Shown one piece after another: positions 1 through 13,705 of a stretch of 64,000 nt of DNA. Origin of the DNA: Absidia repens. Its lineage: Eukaryota > Mucoromycota > Mucoromycetes > Mucorales > Cunninghamellaceae. The position numbers and the translations under genes are program-made. The notes beneath the pieces were generated by a model. That model was not told where the DNA came from. It made no database searches and saw nothing but the letters and a program-made list of their open reading frames with translations. The stretch covers positions 248,001-312,000 of the forward strand of contig MCGE01000030.1 of the NCBI GenBank assembly GCA_002105175.1, written 5' to 3'. Within the stretch, counting starts at the first letter, position 1, and the number at the start of each line of letters is the position of its first letter.

Positions 1-593
1 ATCACCGTGTTCCCCGAGAACGTACGCATGTACCGAGTTGGCATTAACATTCAACACATCGGAGATCAAAGCACGAAGTCGGGTAGAGTCCAAATAAGTA
101 CCAGAGCCAAACACTTGCTTTTGGGGAAGCCCACTAAGTTTTTGGGCAATTTGAGTCAATATATCGACAGGGTTGGATACCAATAGCATGATTGCTTCGG
201 GCTTAATGGGTTGCATGCCACCAATCACACTTTCCAGTATCTTGTAATTGCGGCCAATTAGCTATAACCCCCCCCAAAAAAAAAGAATGAATATTTTACA
301 CTTACAATATATTTTTTTATACTTACGTCAGTACGAGGTTCACCATCCTTTTGTTTAGCACCAGCAGTAACAACAATAATATCAGCTTGACCAGCTTCCT
401 TGCTAGTAGCCGCCTTTACTTTGGTGGAACTAACACAAGCAACATCGCTGAGATCAAGAACTTGCCCGGTCACTATATCCTGAACAACGTCCACAATCAA
501 GATTTCGGAGGCCACATCCTTTAACATCAAGGCATAGGCAATAGAAGCACCAACAGCGCCAGCACCGACAATTGCGACTTTAGAGGGAGCCAT
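1..593 (-). CDS. ldh: L-lactate dehydrogenase (partial, C-terminus outside window)
   Basis: NAD-dependent interconversion of pyruvate and L-lactate in the cytosol. Two exons are visible, 593..327 and 261..1, joined in phase 0 by an intron with a GTAAGT donor; the gene runs off the window start. About 176 residues can be read. The start is followed by the Rossmann nucleotide-binding motif VGAGAVG (residues about 8-14). The active-site loop reads [12 protein letters not shown], with Gln where malate dehydrogenases have the specificity Arg, so lactate dehydrogenase is favoured over malate dehydrogenase. Further motifs are [10 protein letters not shown] and [12 protein letters not shown], and the last visible residues are GEHGD, which hold the catalytic His. 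L-LDH of this type is known from lactate-producing Mucorales such as Rhizopus. Family assignment is firm; the missing end cannot be judged. Confidence 0.95.
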
Positions 594-1224
594 TTTTATA
601 GATAGTGATTTTGTTTTTGTATAAGTATCAACAAAAGGGAAAAAAAAATTTTTTTTATAAATTAATGAAAGAAAAAGACGTGCAAATCATTGGAACCCAT
701 GTTGCTTTTTTATATTATTCCCAGTTCCAACTTTTTTTTTAGCCTCGATAAAATCATGCCATTTGTGGTTTCACTGTTTCACACCCCGATCACCCTGAAA
801 AACTGCCCACCACTTCTGAAACAAAGATTTATATCCATTTCTCATGTTTTTCCAAGAAATAACCGAACCATGTTTTTATCAATAATATGATAGCACCAGA
901 ATAACCGTGTATGTTTAACCATAATTTATATATGTGGTTCTTCTTTATTTGAGACAAAAAAAAAAAAAAAAATAGACAGGTGGGAAAAAAGTCCGCCAAG
1001 ACCCCGAATCAGGTCATCTCAGTTGCCCGAAAAGATAATGATTATGACACAGTGCCAGACAGTCGTCGAAGGGAATCGAATGTGTTTTCATGATTATCGA
1101 TTGATGAATTTATTGATAATATTAATAATAATAGTAATGGAGTGATAAAGAATAACATCTAAAAGCTATAATGTGCGTATTATATATATATTACTACTAA
1201 AAACCAAAATGAGGAGTACTACTA
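594..1224. other. Intergenic: ldh promoter and 3' region of the P-type ATPase
   Basis: Both flanking genes are read leftward, so this stretch holds the ATPase 3' end on the right and the ldh promoter on the left. An A-run lies near 954-972. A short open frame at 690-890 has no recognisable features. No RNA gene or conserved site was seen. Confidence 0.5.
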
Positions 1225-4200
1225 CTAAAGATGTATCTTGAGGCGCTGTAAAGGATATTTTGATCGCAAGTAATTTCGCACAGGACCAAGAATTACCAGC
1301 AATTCCCAAGCATTGATCACGACAAAGTTTCCAATAGAGTAACCCCACAATTGGTATCTGAAGGATTTAGGTAATACATTGTGTCCCCAAGGATTGTTGT
1401 AAGGCTCTATATTGAAGTCAGGTCGTGGGTATCCCATTGACACTAACACATCCGGATCGCCGCAATTCACCCGCATAAGACACCCGAAGGAATTTGGATC
1501 TATGATATGAAAGAAAATGCAGAAAATTAATGATCAAAAAATAATAAAAACGGCAGTTTTTTACTTTCTTTCATGCTTCATACCTGCCAATTCCCAGTAA
1601 CTTACAATAGTGACAAAGAGAACCCACACACCAACAAGAAGGTAGTTTCGATACCATGATTTTCTGAAGATATAACCATAGTTGAAAACAAAACCGGAGT
1701 TGATGAATTGATATAGAGTGATAAATGTGAGAATGTCAGCCTCGAATGAGTCACCTAATAACCACCATTTGGAATTATCTGTTGCTCGTGCATCCCATTC
1801 GCGGCACCGGAAAAAGTCGTCCTGTGTATATAACCAAATGTAGGCACCAATCAAAAACCAGGCATTAATGAAGAGCTGACCCGTAACCGAAAGAAGTACC
1901 TCAGGACCAAGAATACGGGCAGTTGGACGATGCTTCGATAATTTGGTTGCCGCACCTGCTTGCGTCACCGCAAATGCACAAAACACAGTCTATATATTAA
2001 GAGGAAGATTTAGCTTGTATACACTTATTTTTTTTTCAAGTAATCACTTACAATAAAGGCATCAATCAAAATAAAATTCCATTGAGAGAAAGACATTGTA
2101 TAGTAAAACGTACAAAACTTGACAGTAGCCATTGTTTCACCATACATAATCAGGTATTTGTAACTTGCAAAAGAGGTAGCCAAACCAGCACGACCTTGTA
2201 TCATTAAATCCACACACGCTTGGACAGACCGCTTGGGGGTACTAAATGGGCTGACCACCGATGCTTCTGCTTCCGACATAGCGATCCCTACATGTGCCGT
2301 TCGTAATGCACCACAATCGTTCCCACCATCGCCGCACATTGCTGTTACAGCTTTTTCCATAAATAGTTCCACGCACTGCATCTTGTCCACTGGAGTCATA
2401 CGGGCAAAAATCCGAGTAGAGTAAAGGTAAGACCGCATTTGCCCCGTTGCCAAAAGGTGTCGGAAAGCCGTTCCTGTCACAGCCAGTTCGATTTTCTGTG
2501 TCTGCAATGCCAATTCCAAGTCATATTCACGCGTCCCAGTTTCCGAATCATACCATACTACTGTTGTTGCTTGATTCCCACTGCTTGACCTTTCTTTGTT
2601 GACCTCATCATCATTTTCATCAGCCGCAACTGCGCCGTTTTCATTGATTTCAGGTACTTTGTTTTCTTCAGAGACAACATCGCCGACTAAGACACGGACA
2701 TGAGGAGGTACCAGTCCACATTGTTGGCCAATAAAGACACCAGTCAAAGCATTATCGCCTGTAATCATAACCGTACGAGTGTCACCTTCTTTCAACTGCA
2801 ATATAGCATCCTTGGTATCATCTTTGAGAAGATTCTTGAACAGCACCAGGCCCAGAAAAGACAGATCAGATTCCAATTCATCACGAGACCAGCCCCGCAC
2901 AACATCAGGATCGATGACACCAAGGTCGCGATGAGCAATCCCCAGAACATAGCAGCCTTCACGAGCCAGGTTGGATGTCACAAAGTCAAAATCACTAGGT
3001 ACTTGAGTGGAGATGGAATGGAGCCGTTCAAACGAACCTTTGCAGAATATGTGAGTGTGACCAGTGAAAGTATTTCGAACGGCCACTGACATGGAGGCTC
3101 GTGCATGTTGGAATTCAAAGCGTTGGATGATCTCCAATTGTGTTGTTGATGACGTCTTTTCACTGTTGTTGTTGTTGCTGTTGTTTGAGTAATCGACGTT
3201 TGCTAATGTAAATATATCGTGTCCATCCACTGTCGATAGCTCAGCCCCCGTCGCTTGAAACATGACGATGTCTACAGGGTTTCCGATGTAGCTGTTGTCC
3301 AGAGTTGTTACGGAATGACATGACGTAAGCCCCCATTTCAAAAGCTGTTCAACATGATCATCGTCTCGAAGTTCCCCGAATTGTTGTTTTGCACTTCCGA
3401 ATTGTAATGTAGTCGATTGTAATTCCACAGGATAAACACCATAATATTCTAACCCTTCTTTCGTAAGTGTGCCCGTCTTGTCAAAGCAAAATACTTGCAC
3501 CTTTCCCGCCATAAGTATCCGAGGCAGATCCACACAGAAGATTCCTTTACTACGTAGTCTTCCAGCAGCAATGGATTGACCAACAACAAGGATGGCTAAT
3601 GAAAACGTGACATTGGCAATGGAAAGGGGTCAGTGATAAATTCATATGCATTGTCGTTCTTCATACAAGGTCATCCCCCTATCCTACCTGGTAATAATGG
3701 ATTCATGACCTGAGCGGCACAAGTAAGACCATAAAAAAGTGCTGTCATTCCTCGACCTCCTAACCACCATGATCCAATGCCCAATAAAAATATAGCCCAA
3801 CAGAGAAGAATGCAAAAGACCAATTTAAGCTGCTCATGGAAAATGAAGGAGACAGGTTGCGGAAATAGTATTTTTTGGACAAGTTTGCCCTTTTCGGTGT
3901 TTGTTCGCGTTTCCAAAACCAATGCTATGGAGATTGATGTTGTTTGTTTGATAGTTGTACCAGCATATAAGCTATGGATTTTTCCCGATACTAATCTGTC
4001 GTATGGCTGTCCGTCATCCCGCAGTGGGAATTTGCGAATTGGTAAAGGTTCGCCTAAAAAAAAACGAAGATAGGAAAATAAGTTTAGAAAACTAATGTGT
4101 GTATTTTTCAATGATTTCCATAACACATTCTTCTTTACCTGTCAAAGAGCTTTCATCAACCACTATATCACCTTGTAAAACAACTGCATCTACTGGCATC

Positions 4201-6291
4201 ACTTGTTGAGGAATGATTTCAAACACATCTCCGGGAACCAAATCAGCAGTAGAGATAGATCGCCATCGCTCATCACGAAGGACTTGGACTTGATTGACAT
4301 GTTCCGCCATAGACTTGACACGATACTCCGAACGCAATCGCACAATCACCTTGATGACAGCCGCCAATATAATAACAGCAGTATCTGAGATACCAATCGG
4401 TGAATATGCCATATAGAAATACACCCAAAGAATTTGTAGTTGATAGATATAAAAAAACCCAGTCAACCTAATGCATGGCGGGAGGAAAAAAAAAAAAAAA
4501 AGAGAGTGGGTAAATCGGTATGAACAAAAGTAGCAATAATAAGCCAATGAATATGTCACTTACTCTTGCCATAACGCTTCGATAAAGCTAGGTACATGTA
4601 CGGCAATAAAGTTAGGTCCAATCAAATCCAATCGTTCCAAAGCATCCTTTTCAGAGAGCCCAGTAGCCATTGCCAAAAGGTGAGGCACATCCGAGCCAAG
4701 TTGAAGAGTCGCAGGTGCAAATGTATTATTTTGATAAACATAGCGTGTACTTTGGAATTCAAAATAACGGCGATGATCCAAAGTAGAAGCGTTGATTCGT
4801 CGTGTGTCCACAAAGGCATCAAAGCCAAGCACAGAGCGGAGTTGCGTTTCAAGAGATTGTAGACTTGCCAAGATGGAAAACGGAGACCCGTTATTCTGCT
4901 TAGTATCCCCTCCTTGAAGCATTTGAATGACCTGCCTTGGTGTTTCTATTTGCACATAGTTCGCCTTGTCCAATGGTTGCTGTATACGGAAAAAATTGAC
5001 GATCTTGTCGCGGAAGAGATTGAGGATGAGATACCACACCGTTGATAAAAACCATAATACGCAAAAAGCCTTGCTGCTTAATTCGTATGAGTTATATGTC
5101 AAGATGTAAGGCGTATTTTCGAGCTAATTGTATAGAAGATGAAAGAATTTATATCATGTATTTCAAAGATTTTTTTGAGGCGATTTACTTACGACGTAGC
5201 CATAATAGTCCAGAGAGATGACAAGTAGGAATACTAGCCAGCCAATAGAGACAGAGCCTGTATATAATATCATGAATACACCAAACCAGTCATTGTTGAA
5301 TCCTTTCAATCGAATATCACGGTGAATATTTGTAGGCACTTTGGTCTTGGTTGTTGAAGCAATTTTAGGAGCATCGTAATTTGTAGACTACAGAGAGAAA
5401 AAATAAAAAATAAGGCGCAGAAAGTATTAAACTCTGGGTTTTAAATTTTGTGCAATATGCGGCATGATCCGTACATACCATTTCTCTCAACGTTTTGTAC
5501 ACTAGCCATAACCCCAAAAACGCAAAAAAGCCCAGGAATATAACAAGATAGCTTATTACAAACGGTGCTGAAGAGGATGAAGAGGAAGAAGAAGAAGAAG
5601 AATAGAGAGAGGTAAATTGAAAACGTATTATTTTTCTGTTCTGTTGTGCCTTTTTATTTTTTCTTACCCTGAATGGGAAATATGATTCCCGCTGGCGTAT
5701 CGCAGACGTTCCATAAAACACTCGTGTTCAATTGCATGCTTGCCCAAGTAGGAAGTGTCGAGGAATAGTTATAGTGAGCTGAGCAGATGGAATATGTTTG
5801 AATATCGTTTTTGGATGGATCCCATTGCGGTATGTCAATGGAGGCGGTCACTGGGCACTTGAACAGTCGAGCTCCGGGATTCGAGGGGCATCCACAAGAC
5901 TCTGCAGGAGAAATGTGAACGCAATCTTTATGACAAGATCCATCACCACATAAAATTTCCGTTGGAGGACATGATGGTAGAGTGGGGCATTGATCTAAAC
6001 TGACGGCGCAGATAGTAGGACAATCGACATTACGTTTTATTTGTGGTGGGCATGTGGTGCCATTGTGAAACTGTCCGTTTACTAAATGGCGATGAGTAAA
6101 AGTGCATTAGAGTTTGTATGCACTAGGTCTAGTCACAATATATGACCTTGATTTAATAAAACCGCCAAAGATACAGCCTATTTTTTTCTTTCTTTACCAG
6201 TATGAAATTTAGGAATCGCTTGCACTATATCAAGGAATAGTAATGATGATATCAAAACATAAACTAACGATAAACCATTCAGTCTCATCAT
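1225..6291 (-). CDS. P5-type ATPase (P5B, Ypk9/ATP13A2-like) with signal peptide and Cys-rich N-terminal domain
   Basis: Predicted membrane ATPase of the P5 family; characterised P5B members act on polyamines at vacuole or lysosome membranes. Exons: 6291..6198, 6081..5668, 5567..5479, 5387..5193, 5123..4564, 4467..4139, 4053..3688, 3595..2052, 1989..1584 and 1499..1225, giving 1423 residues in frame throughout. Residues 1-25 resemble a signal peptide and are followed by a domain with 13 cysteines (to about residue 165). Then come membrane segments, the P5 hallmark FEFQSTRYVY, the actuator motif DESSLTGEP, the M4 motif NPLLP, the phosphorylated Asp in FDKTGTLTKEGL (about D721) and the hinge GDGGND (about 1104). 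The KEGL after DKTGTLT favours P5B over P5A (Spf1). The secreted-type Cys-rich N-terminus is not something I know from yeast Ypk9. Substrate and location are inferred only. Confidence 0.92.
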
Positions 6292-7112
6292 TTTAAATCA
6301 AAATGAGAAAAAGGCAAAAAGGAGACAGAAGGAAAGATATAAGACAACAATCAAAAAAGTTTTTCAATATAAATAAGATAATACTGCATTTTTATTTATT
6401 CATATGTCTGTAGTACAACAAAAAAGTACTATCAACGGTACAACAGTGTCACAAAGAGACAATCAAAGTCGATAATAACAAAACAAAAAATAATGATGGC
6501 GTGATTCACATTAAAAAGTATATATCAGCAATAGTACAATAGGCTAAACTACAATGCAAAAAAGTGAAGACCATTCTTTCTAAACTACAAACACATACAC
6601 CAACGGACCACAAGTTTAGCACCTGCCTTGATTCAACCCCTGATTACCAGGACCCTGTATAAATCGTAATTTTCTATGTGGAGAATAAAGCCATAAGTTT
6701 AATGACAGAGTGTATAAAAGTTAAAGTGTGGGTAAATAGTGGTGACCATCCATTTTCAGACTATTCAATATTCGCCATCTTGTCCTGCCGAAATTGTCCA
6801 TCAATAAAAGTGCTGTATTTGTTGGATGGTGCAATATCGTCGGATCTGTCGAATAGCATGTTATCGAGATCAATCTATTAAAAATAAAATGTCAGAATTA
6901 AATATAGTGTAATATTGACTTTTTTGATGTCCTTTCTCTTACTATGATCAAACCTTGCTTTTGTATAGTGCCTGAGTAAAATATTCATCAACATCCCCAT
7001 GTGTCATAAACGATTATGCTCTTTGGGAAGTCAGATTGTCTTTAGAGAAACACTTGGAGCAATTAACGGATTAATGGAAAAGATACAGCAATGAGTTGAT
7101 GTTACTAGACTG

Positions 7113-7147
<35 letters not shown>

Positions 7148-7271
7148 CATAAATTAGCAATAATTTTCCATTTCAGTGTAGTAATGTCAAGTCAAACAAA
7201 TCAAAAAAAATTTTATTGAGTAAAAAAAACGAAACAAAAAAAAACAAAAAACAAAACAGTGACTAATCTAA
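6292..7271. other. Intergenic: ATPase promoter and KH gene 3' end
   Basis: About 1 kb between two leftward genes. It contains an uninterrupted A-run at 7115-7145 and other A-rich blocks. A short open frame at 6678-6881 shows no family features. Nothing else is recognised. Confidence 0.5.
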
Positions 7272-8775
7272 TCACATCATACCCAAACGGGCCTTTTCAG
7301 ATTCCAATCGAGAATACAATAAGTAGAGAGCCATTTGATTGCTTTCATGAGTACCAGTGACAGTGACTAATCGTTCATTCGTATCATCGATAGGATCCAT
7401 GATCTTGATATGACTTCCACTAATTTGTCGAATCTCATTGATCTTGCTTCCGCCCTTTCCAATAATACATCCAACCTAATAAACAAATAAAAAAAAAAAA
7501 AAAAGATGATAAATATCATTACAAGATATTTATATTTTTCTAAACGTACCATTTCGTTGGGGATAAAGATTTGTTGAGACTGATTGTTGTTCATGGGCAT
7601 ATTTCCGTAATCTTGAGCACCAGTTGCATAGTTACCACCTTGGTAGAAGAAAGGAGAGGCCATTGGCATACCAGGCATACCAGGCATCATTCCATAAGCA
7701 CCTGCACCACCACCATTACTTGGACCGGGTCCAGCATTTCCACCACTACCAGCACCATTACCATTACCGCCACGTCCAGAGTATCCGGATCGCCCCATCG
7801 AAGAAGGCATGGAAGGGTTGTTGGCAATAGGGATAAAAGGTATATGATTGGCGTTGTTTCGATCGGAGTGTTCGGCAAGAATATCAGCAATACGACCGAC
7901 AGCAATGTGAATAGATGCAGGAGTACCAGATATGGTCATGGCGCGTTCAGTTGACATTGGTAGGGATTCTTCGGAAGCGTTCATTCGAGCACCACTTTCT
8001 TCTTGAATTGATTTGATGATGGATCCACTTCGCCCAATAAGATTACCCATTCGTGAATCAGGCACCAGTAGTCGAATTGCAAGAGTAGTTTCACGTTTGC
8101 CTTGTTCATCAATAGGTATTTCAGCCAATATCTTTTCACCAACCATTGAATAAGCCTATAAACGAATAGGAGTCAGGAATCATGAGTGCATACAGTTTTA
8201 GTACTTTGTAAAATCATTATAATAATCAGTACCTTTGCCACCGCTTCTACTGGACCATGGACAGTCAAAATACGTTCATAGGCATTGGGGATGTTGTCAG
8301 AGATAGTGACGCGAGCAGACGAGTATTCTCTAATTTCATTGACATTTTTTCCAGCACGACCAATAATAACACCAGCATCCTTTGTACCAACCAATGATCG
8401 AATAGAGACATTGACTTCACCATTGTTGAGATTCAAAACATTGCTACTACTGCCGCGACCTTTGTCTTTGCTGGTGCTATCAGTATCCGATCCACCTCCA
8501 TATTCTCGAGTTTGACCAGCTACCACAATCTGTACTTCATCATCAGATTCTGAGGGATCACCTTCCGTCCATTTCTTGTTTCGTCGTTGTTGTGAGTCCT
8601 TCTTTTCTTCGCCAGCAAAATGAGGTGCTTTGGTTTCAGGATTGGGTACAGCTTGCCGTTTTGGATGTCTATCTTCTTCTCCATGGTGTTCGTAATCGGC
8701 ATCGACTTCTTCTTCAAGTCTAGGTCTCTTGGATCGGTCTGTAGGTGAGTTACTATGGTCTTGAGATTCTTGCAT
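7272..8775 (-). CDS. Three-KH-domain RNA-binding protein (PCBP/hnRNP K type)
   Basis: Likely binds single-stranded RNA to control mRNA stability or translation, as do yeast Pbp2/Hek2 and fission yeast Rnc1. Exons 8775..8233, 8155..7550 and 7475..7272 give 450 residues. An acidic, charged N-terminus (about residues 1-110, KR- and DE-rich) precedes three KH domains whose GXXG loops are all intact: IIGRAGKNVNEI, LIGRSGSIIKSI and IIGKGGSKINEI. A Gly/Met/Pro-rich linker (roughly residues 290-370) separates KH2 from KH3, and introns fall before KH2 and inside KH3. The start is the first ATG, three bases after the acceptor of a probable 5' UTR intron. No enzymatic domain is seen. Family confidence is high; the target RNAs are unknown. 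Confidence 0.93.
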
Positions 8776-9672
8776 TTTCTACAAGGTGTACAGATGAGAA
8801 ACGTTGCTGAGGAATTTTTTTTCTTCATATAGCATAAAACGAACTTACCAGATGTTGTATAGATCAAAAATATTGTATAAACAGTAGCGATAAGAATAAT
8901 AAAAGAGATGATAGGGAGGAAGGAAGAGGTGTGTTTGTCTGTGAAAGGGGAAAAGGAAGGGTTATTGGTCATGCTTTAGTAAACATCTTTTTGTTCTTTT
9001 TTCAATATATATATAAATAATAATAATAGGTAATACCAGTTGAATATAAGGGAATAGGAAGAGATGAGAAACGATTTTGGCTTTTTGGTGAAAAAAAACA
9101 AGGGGATGAGAAAAAATAATATAAAAAAAGAAAAGGGAAAAAGAGAAAAATTGGTGAGCGCCAATCGAAAAGCCACTTTTTTACGTGGGTGAGTGATTAT
9201 GGCGGATTTTTTTGTATTTCCCGACTCACATAACACATCAAACATAACGACGATTGAACAGGTTTTACAACCGGTAAAACTCTTGACTCGAGGGAAAAAT
9301 ATAATATCTTGCCTTTTTCCATCAACTTTGTTCTACCTTTCCTTTTCCTTTTTAAAACTTAAAAAGTGATCCACTTGCTATAAAACGTAAGTTTTATTAT
9401 AGTACTGGAAATTACAATGCAATTTCAATCCATTGACGGAGTTACAATGTCAAATCATCATCACTGACGCTTGTCTTTTATTTAATACCATTCTATAGAT
9501 ATAACACTTCGATTTTTTTTTCTTGATTTTCTGGTTGACGTAAATCCGTCTTCGTACACCTTTCTCGAATATAATTAAAAAGAAGAAGAAAAGAGAAGAA
9601 GAAGAAAAAAAAAAAAAAAAAAACTTCACTATTATTATTATTGATTGTCGATCTTGTGATTGATTGAAGCAA
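8776..9672. promoter_or_regulatory. Divergent promoter region between the KH gene and the MedA-like gene
   Basis: About 0.9 kb separates two start codons facing away from each other, so both promoters must lie here. It is rich in A/T tracts. No specific transcription-factor site can be argued from sequence alone. Confidence 0.5.
8779..8848 (-). other. Probable 5' UTR intron of the KH gene
   Basis: Read leftward, a GTAAGT donor at 8848 pairs with a TTGTAG acceptor ending at 8779, three bases before the start codon. The 70 bp length fits the other introns. It is inferred from splice signals only. Confidence 0.5.
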
Positions 9673-11862
9673 ATGGCACAGCAACGTATGATAATCACGA
9701 TAAAAGATCGAGATAAATTAAAAAAAAAAAAGGTAAAAATGTATCATCTAACAAAAATTTTATTTTAATCATAGATTATAATTTGCCCACATCACAAGAC
9801 GAAGATGATCCATCGAGTCAAAGACAACAACAACAACAACAGCAACAACAACAGCAACCACTGACAACATGGATCATCCAACCACCCACACAACGATATA
9901 ATCCACCTCGAATATATGAATATGAACCCCGCCACGGACAAGAAATGGATTCCCTTCACATGAGTTTACAAATGGATAATACAGAATGCATAGCAAGACT
10001 GAAAATAGCTTTTGGTTCTTGTATTATGCCCACACACGCTTATTTAGATCCAGGATCAAATCTCATCCATTTAACTTGCACAGTCCCGTCTTGGTCATTG
10101 ACTCAGTCAGGTGATAAATCTATTACTTTATATGTCATTGTTGTAGCAGATCAACCGCATAATATATTAGATGCTTGGCCAGTTGGTTATTTTACGTATC
10201 AATCAAGGAAACGGTCATCTGCTGAATTATCGTTGGATTATAATATGATGATGAAGCGAACCAAACCTTCTGCAGGTGCTTCGTCATCATCCACGGATGA
10301 TAATACTGGTAAGGATAACCGCCAAAAAAAAAAAAAAAAAAAAAAAAAACGATCATCGGATTTCATAATTTTTTTTTTTTTCGTCGCTTGACTTTTTTGG
10401 AAAAAATGACAGGTGGCCAGGATACACATGCACAGCAGCCACAACAACAGCCATCTGCAAGTTCCTACATGCTACCAGCTCAGCAAGGCTATGATTACAA
10501 TTATTACGGACTACCGCCACAGTACATACAATCCTCCTCTACGCCTGCCAGTAACCCCACAATTCCTACCTCTCGTTCGTCAAGGCAATATTACGATGGT
10601 AAGCTTCCCTTTTTTCATGCTCCCCAATTATTTACACTCCGCCTCTTCTCCGCCCTTTCATTGTTCTCTGAATGCCTTGGCATCTGAGGATTTTTTTTTT
10701 TTTTTTTCATTTCCAACTTCTTTTCCACCGCTTCCCCCTTTTGTACTTGACCAAACTAGAAGTCAATACCGCTTTATCCTTTTTCATTCTTTTACTTAAC
10801 TCACTACACAATGACTTCATGCCTTATACGTTACCTTCCTTTTTATTCTTATCCACCTTCCTTCTTTATCATTCATCATACTCAATTCTGGATCCTTTTT
10901 TTACTATAGAATCAACGTCTCCTTCCCAACTCATGTTCCCTTATAGACCTACGGCTTCGACGGACTCATTCAGCTATGCCACAAACGATCCAATGGGACT
11001 CTCTTCCGGGAATATGGGTGCAATGGCAACATCAGGGGGCGTACTCCAACATGGTCTCACTGATCCTTCAACTTCATTTGCTACGTCAACAACAAGTTCT
11101 ATACAACCGCCACCACAGTCAGTCACTTTAACGTCCGCTACTGCTCCACACCTACAACAACACCATCACCACCCATCAATATCAGCATCATCTACTGGAT
11201 TGGATATTGCGCCGGCAGCAGCACCATCATCCACCATGCCTCGTCATGACATTTCAACAAGTTCCACTGCGGCCTCAACGACGGCAGCAGCAGCAGCAGC
11301 CAATCCTTTTGCCAACTTACTTAGCCACGCGGATTTGATTATTGAAGGGGATATGGACGCGATGATGCAAGAATGGACGGATCAAGAAAAAGAGGACAAT
11401 AGACGACTGGTGCGATTCTGGCGGCGACAGCACGACCACGAGATTATTTGCCATTGTCAAGCTATTGAGCCTACCAATCGGGTCAACACTCCTCAAGAAA
11501 TCATTGTGTCGTGCATTTACTGGCAAGAAAAAAGCGACTATTTTATTACCTCGGTGGATATCATTTACCTTTTGGAAGCGTTGATTGGTGTACGGTTTAC
11601 CACAGAAGAAAAGAATCGAGTACGGCGCAATTTGGAAGGTTTTCGTCCGTTGACGGTCAGCAAAATGAAACCAGACAGTGGCGACTTCTTTCGACTCATC
11701 ATGGCATTCAACCATCCCAAGCCAAGAAATATCGAAAAGGATCTCAAGGTGTTTGCCTGGTCTTCACTCCCTACGGCCCTCAAGAAAATCATCAGCAAGT
11801 ATTCCGCAAGTTACAGTAGTACTGCCAGTGTCACTTTGGGTGCCTATTCGACAACATCTTGA
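9673..11862 (+). CDS. medA: MedA (Medusa)-like developmental regulator
   Basis: Resembles the fungal MedA/Acr1 family of nuclear regulators of conidiation, adherence and development. Model: 9673..9685, 9775..10308, 10413..10598 and 10910..11862, giving 561 residues. The first 13-base exon is tentative; it is the nearest ATG with a donor that restores phase. After a polyglutamine run comes a conserved block (WIIQPPTQRYNPPRIYEYEP onward, to about residue 145). A Ser/Thr/Ala/His-rich linker follows. The family-defining C-terminal block (about residues 409-545) contains RRLVRFWRRQ, IVVSCIYWQEK, the stretch VRFTTEEKNRVRRNLEGFRP, LTVSKMKPDSGDFFR and KPRNIEKDLKVF. The third intron is unusually long (311 bp). 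AATAAA lies at 12046-12051. Family call is strong, start is weak. Confidence 0.88.
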
Positions 11863-13540
<1,678 letters not shown>

Positions 13541-13615
13541 ATGTTATTTGAATAAATTTATCGTTATTTTTTTTTATATCTCAGCGGCATTTGAAATTGG
13601 TTGAATTCCTTCATT

Positions 13616-13652
<37 letters not shown>

Positions 13653-13705
13653 CGCCCTACCTATTTTTTCTTCTTCAGTTTTACTTTATTTACGATATAG
13701 ATTGT
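13541..13705. other. Short spacer with a 36-base T-run
   Basis: Only 165 bp separate the PSMA6 stop from the next predicted start codon. It holds the PSMA6 polyadenylation signal and an uninterrupted T-run at 13617-13652, which may sit in the promoter of the downstream gene. Confidence 0.6.

Noticed and set aside
690..890. Short rightward open frame in the ldh promoter
   Set aside because: Low-complexity sequence with no family motif, signal or conserved context.
9783..10391. TTG at 9783 as the start of the MedA-like protein
   Set aside because: Non-ATG initiation is unlikely when a splice acceptor (ATCATAG at 9768-9774) lies just upstream, pointing to an earlier exon.
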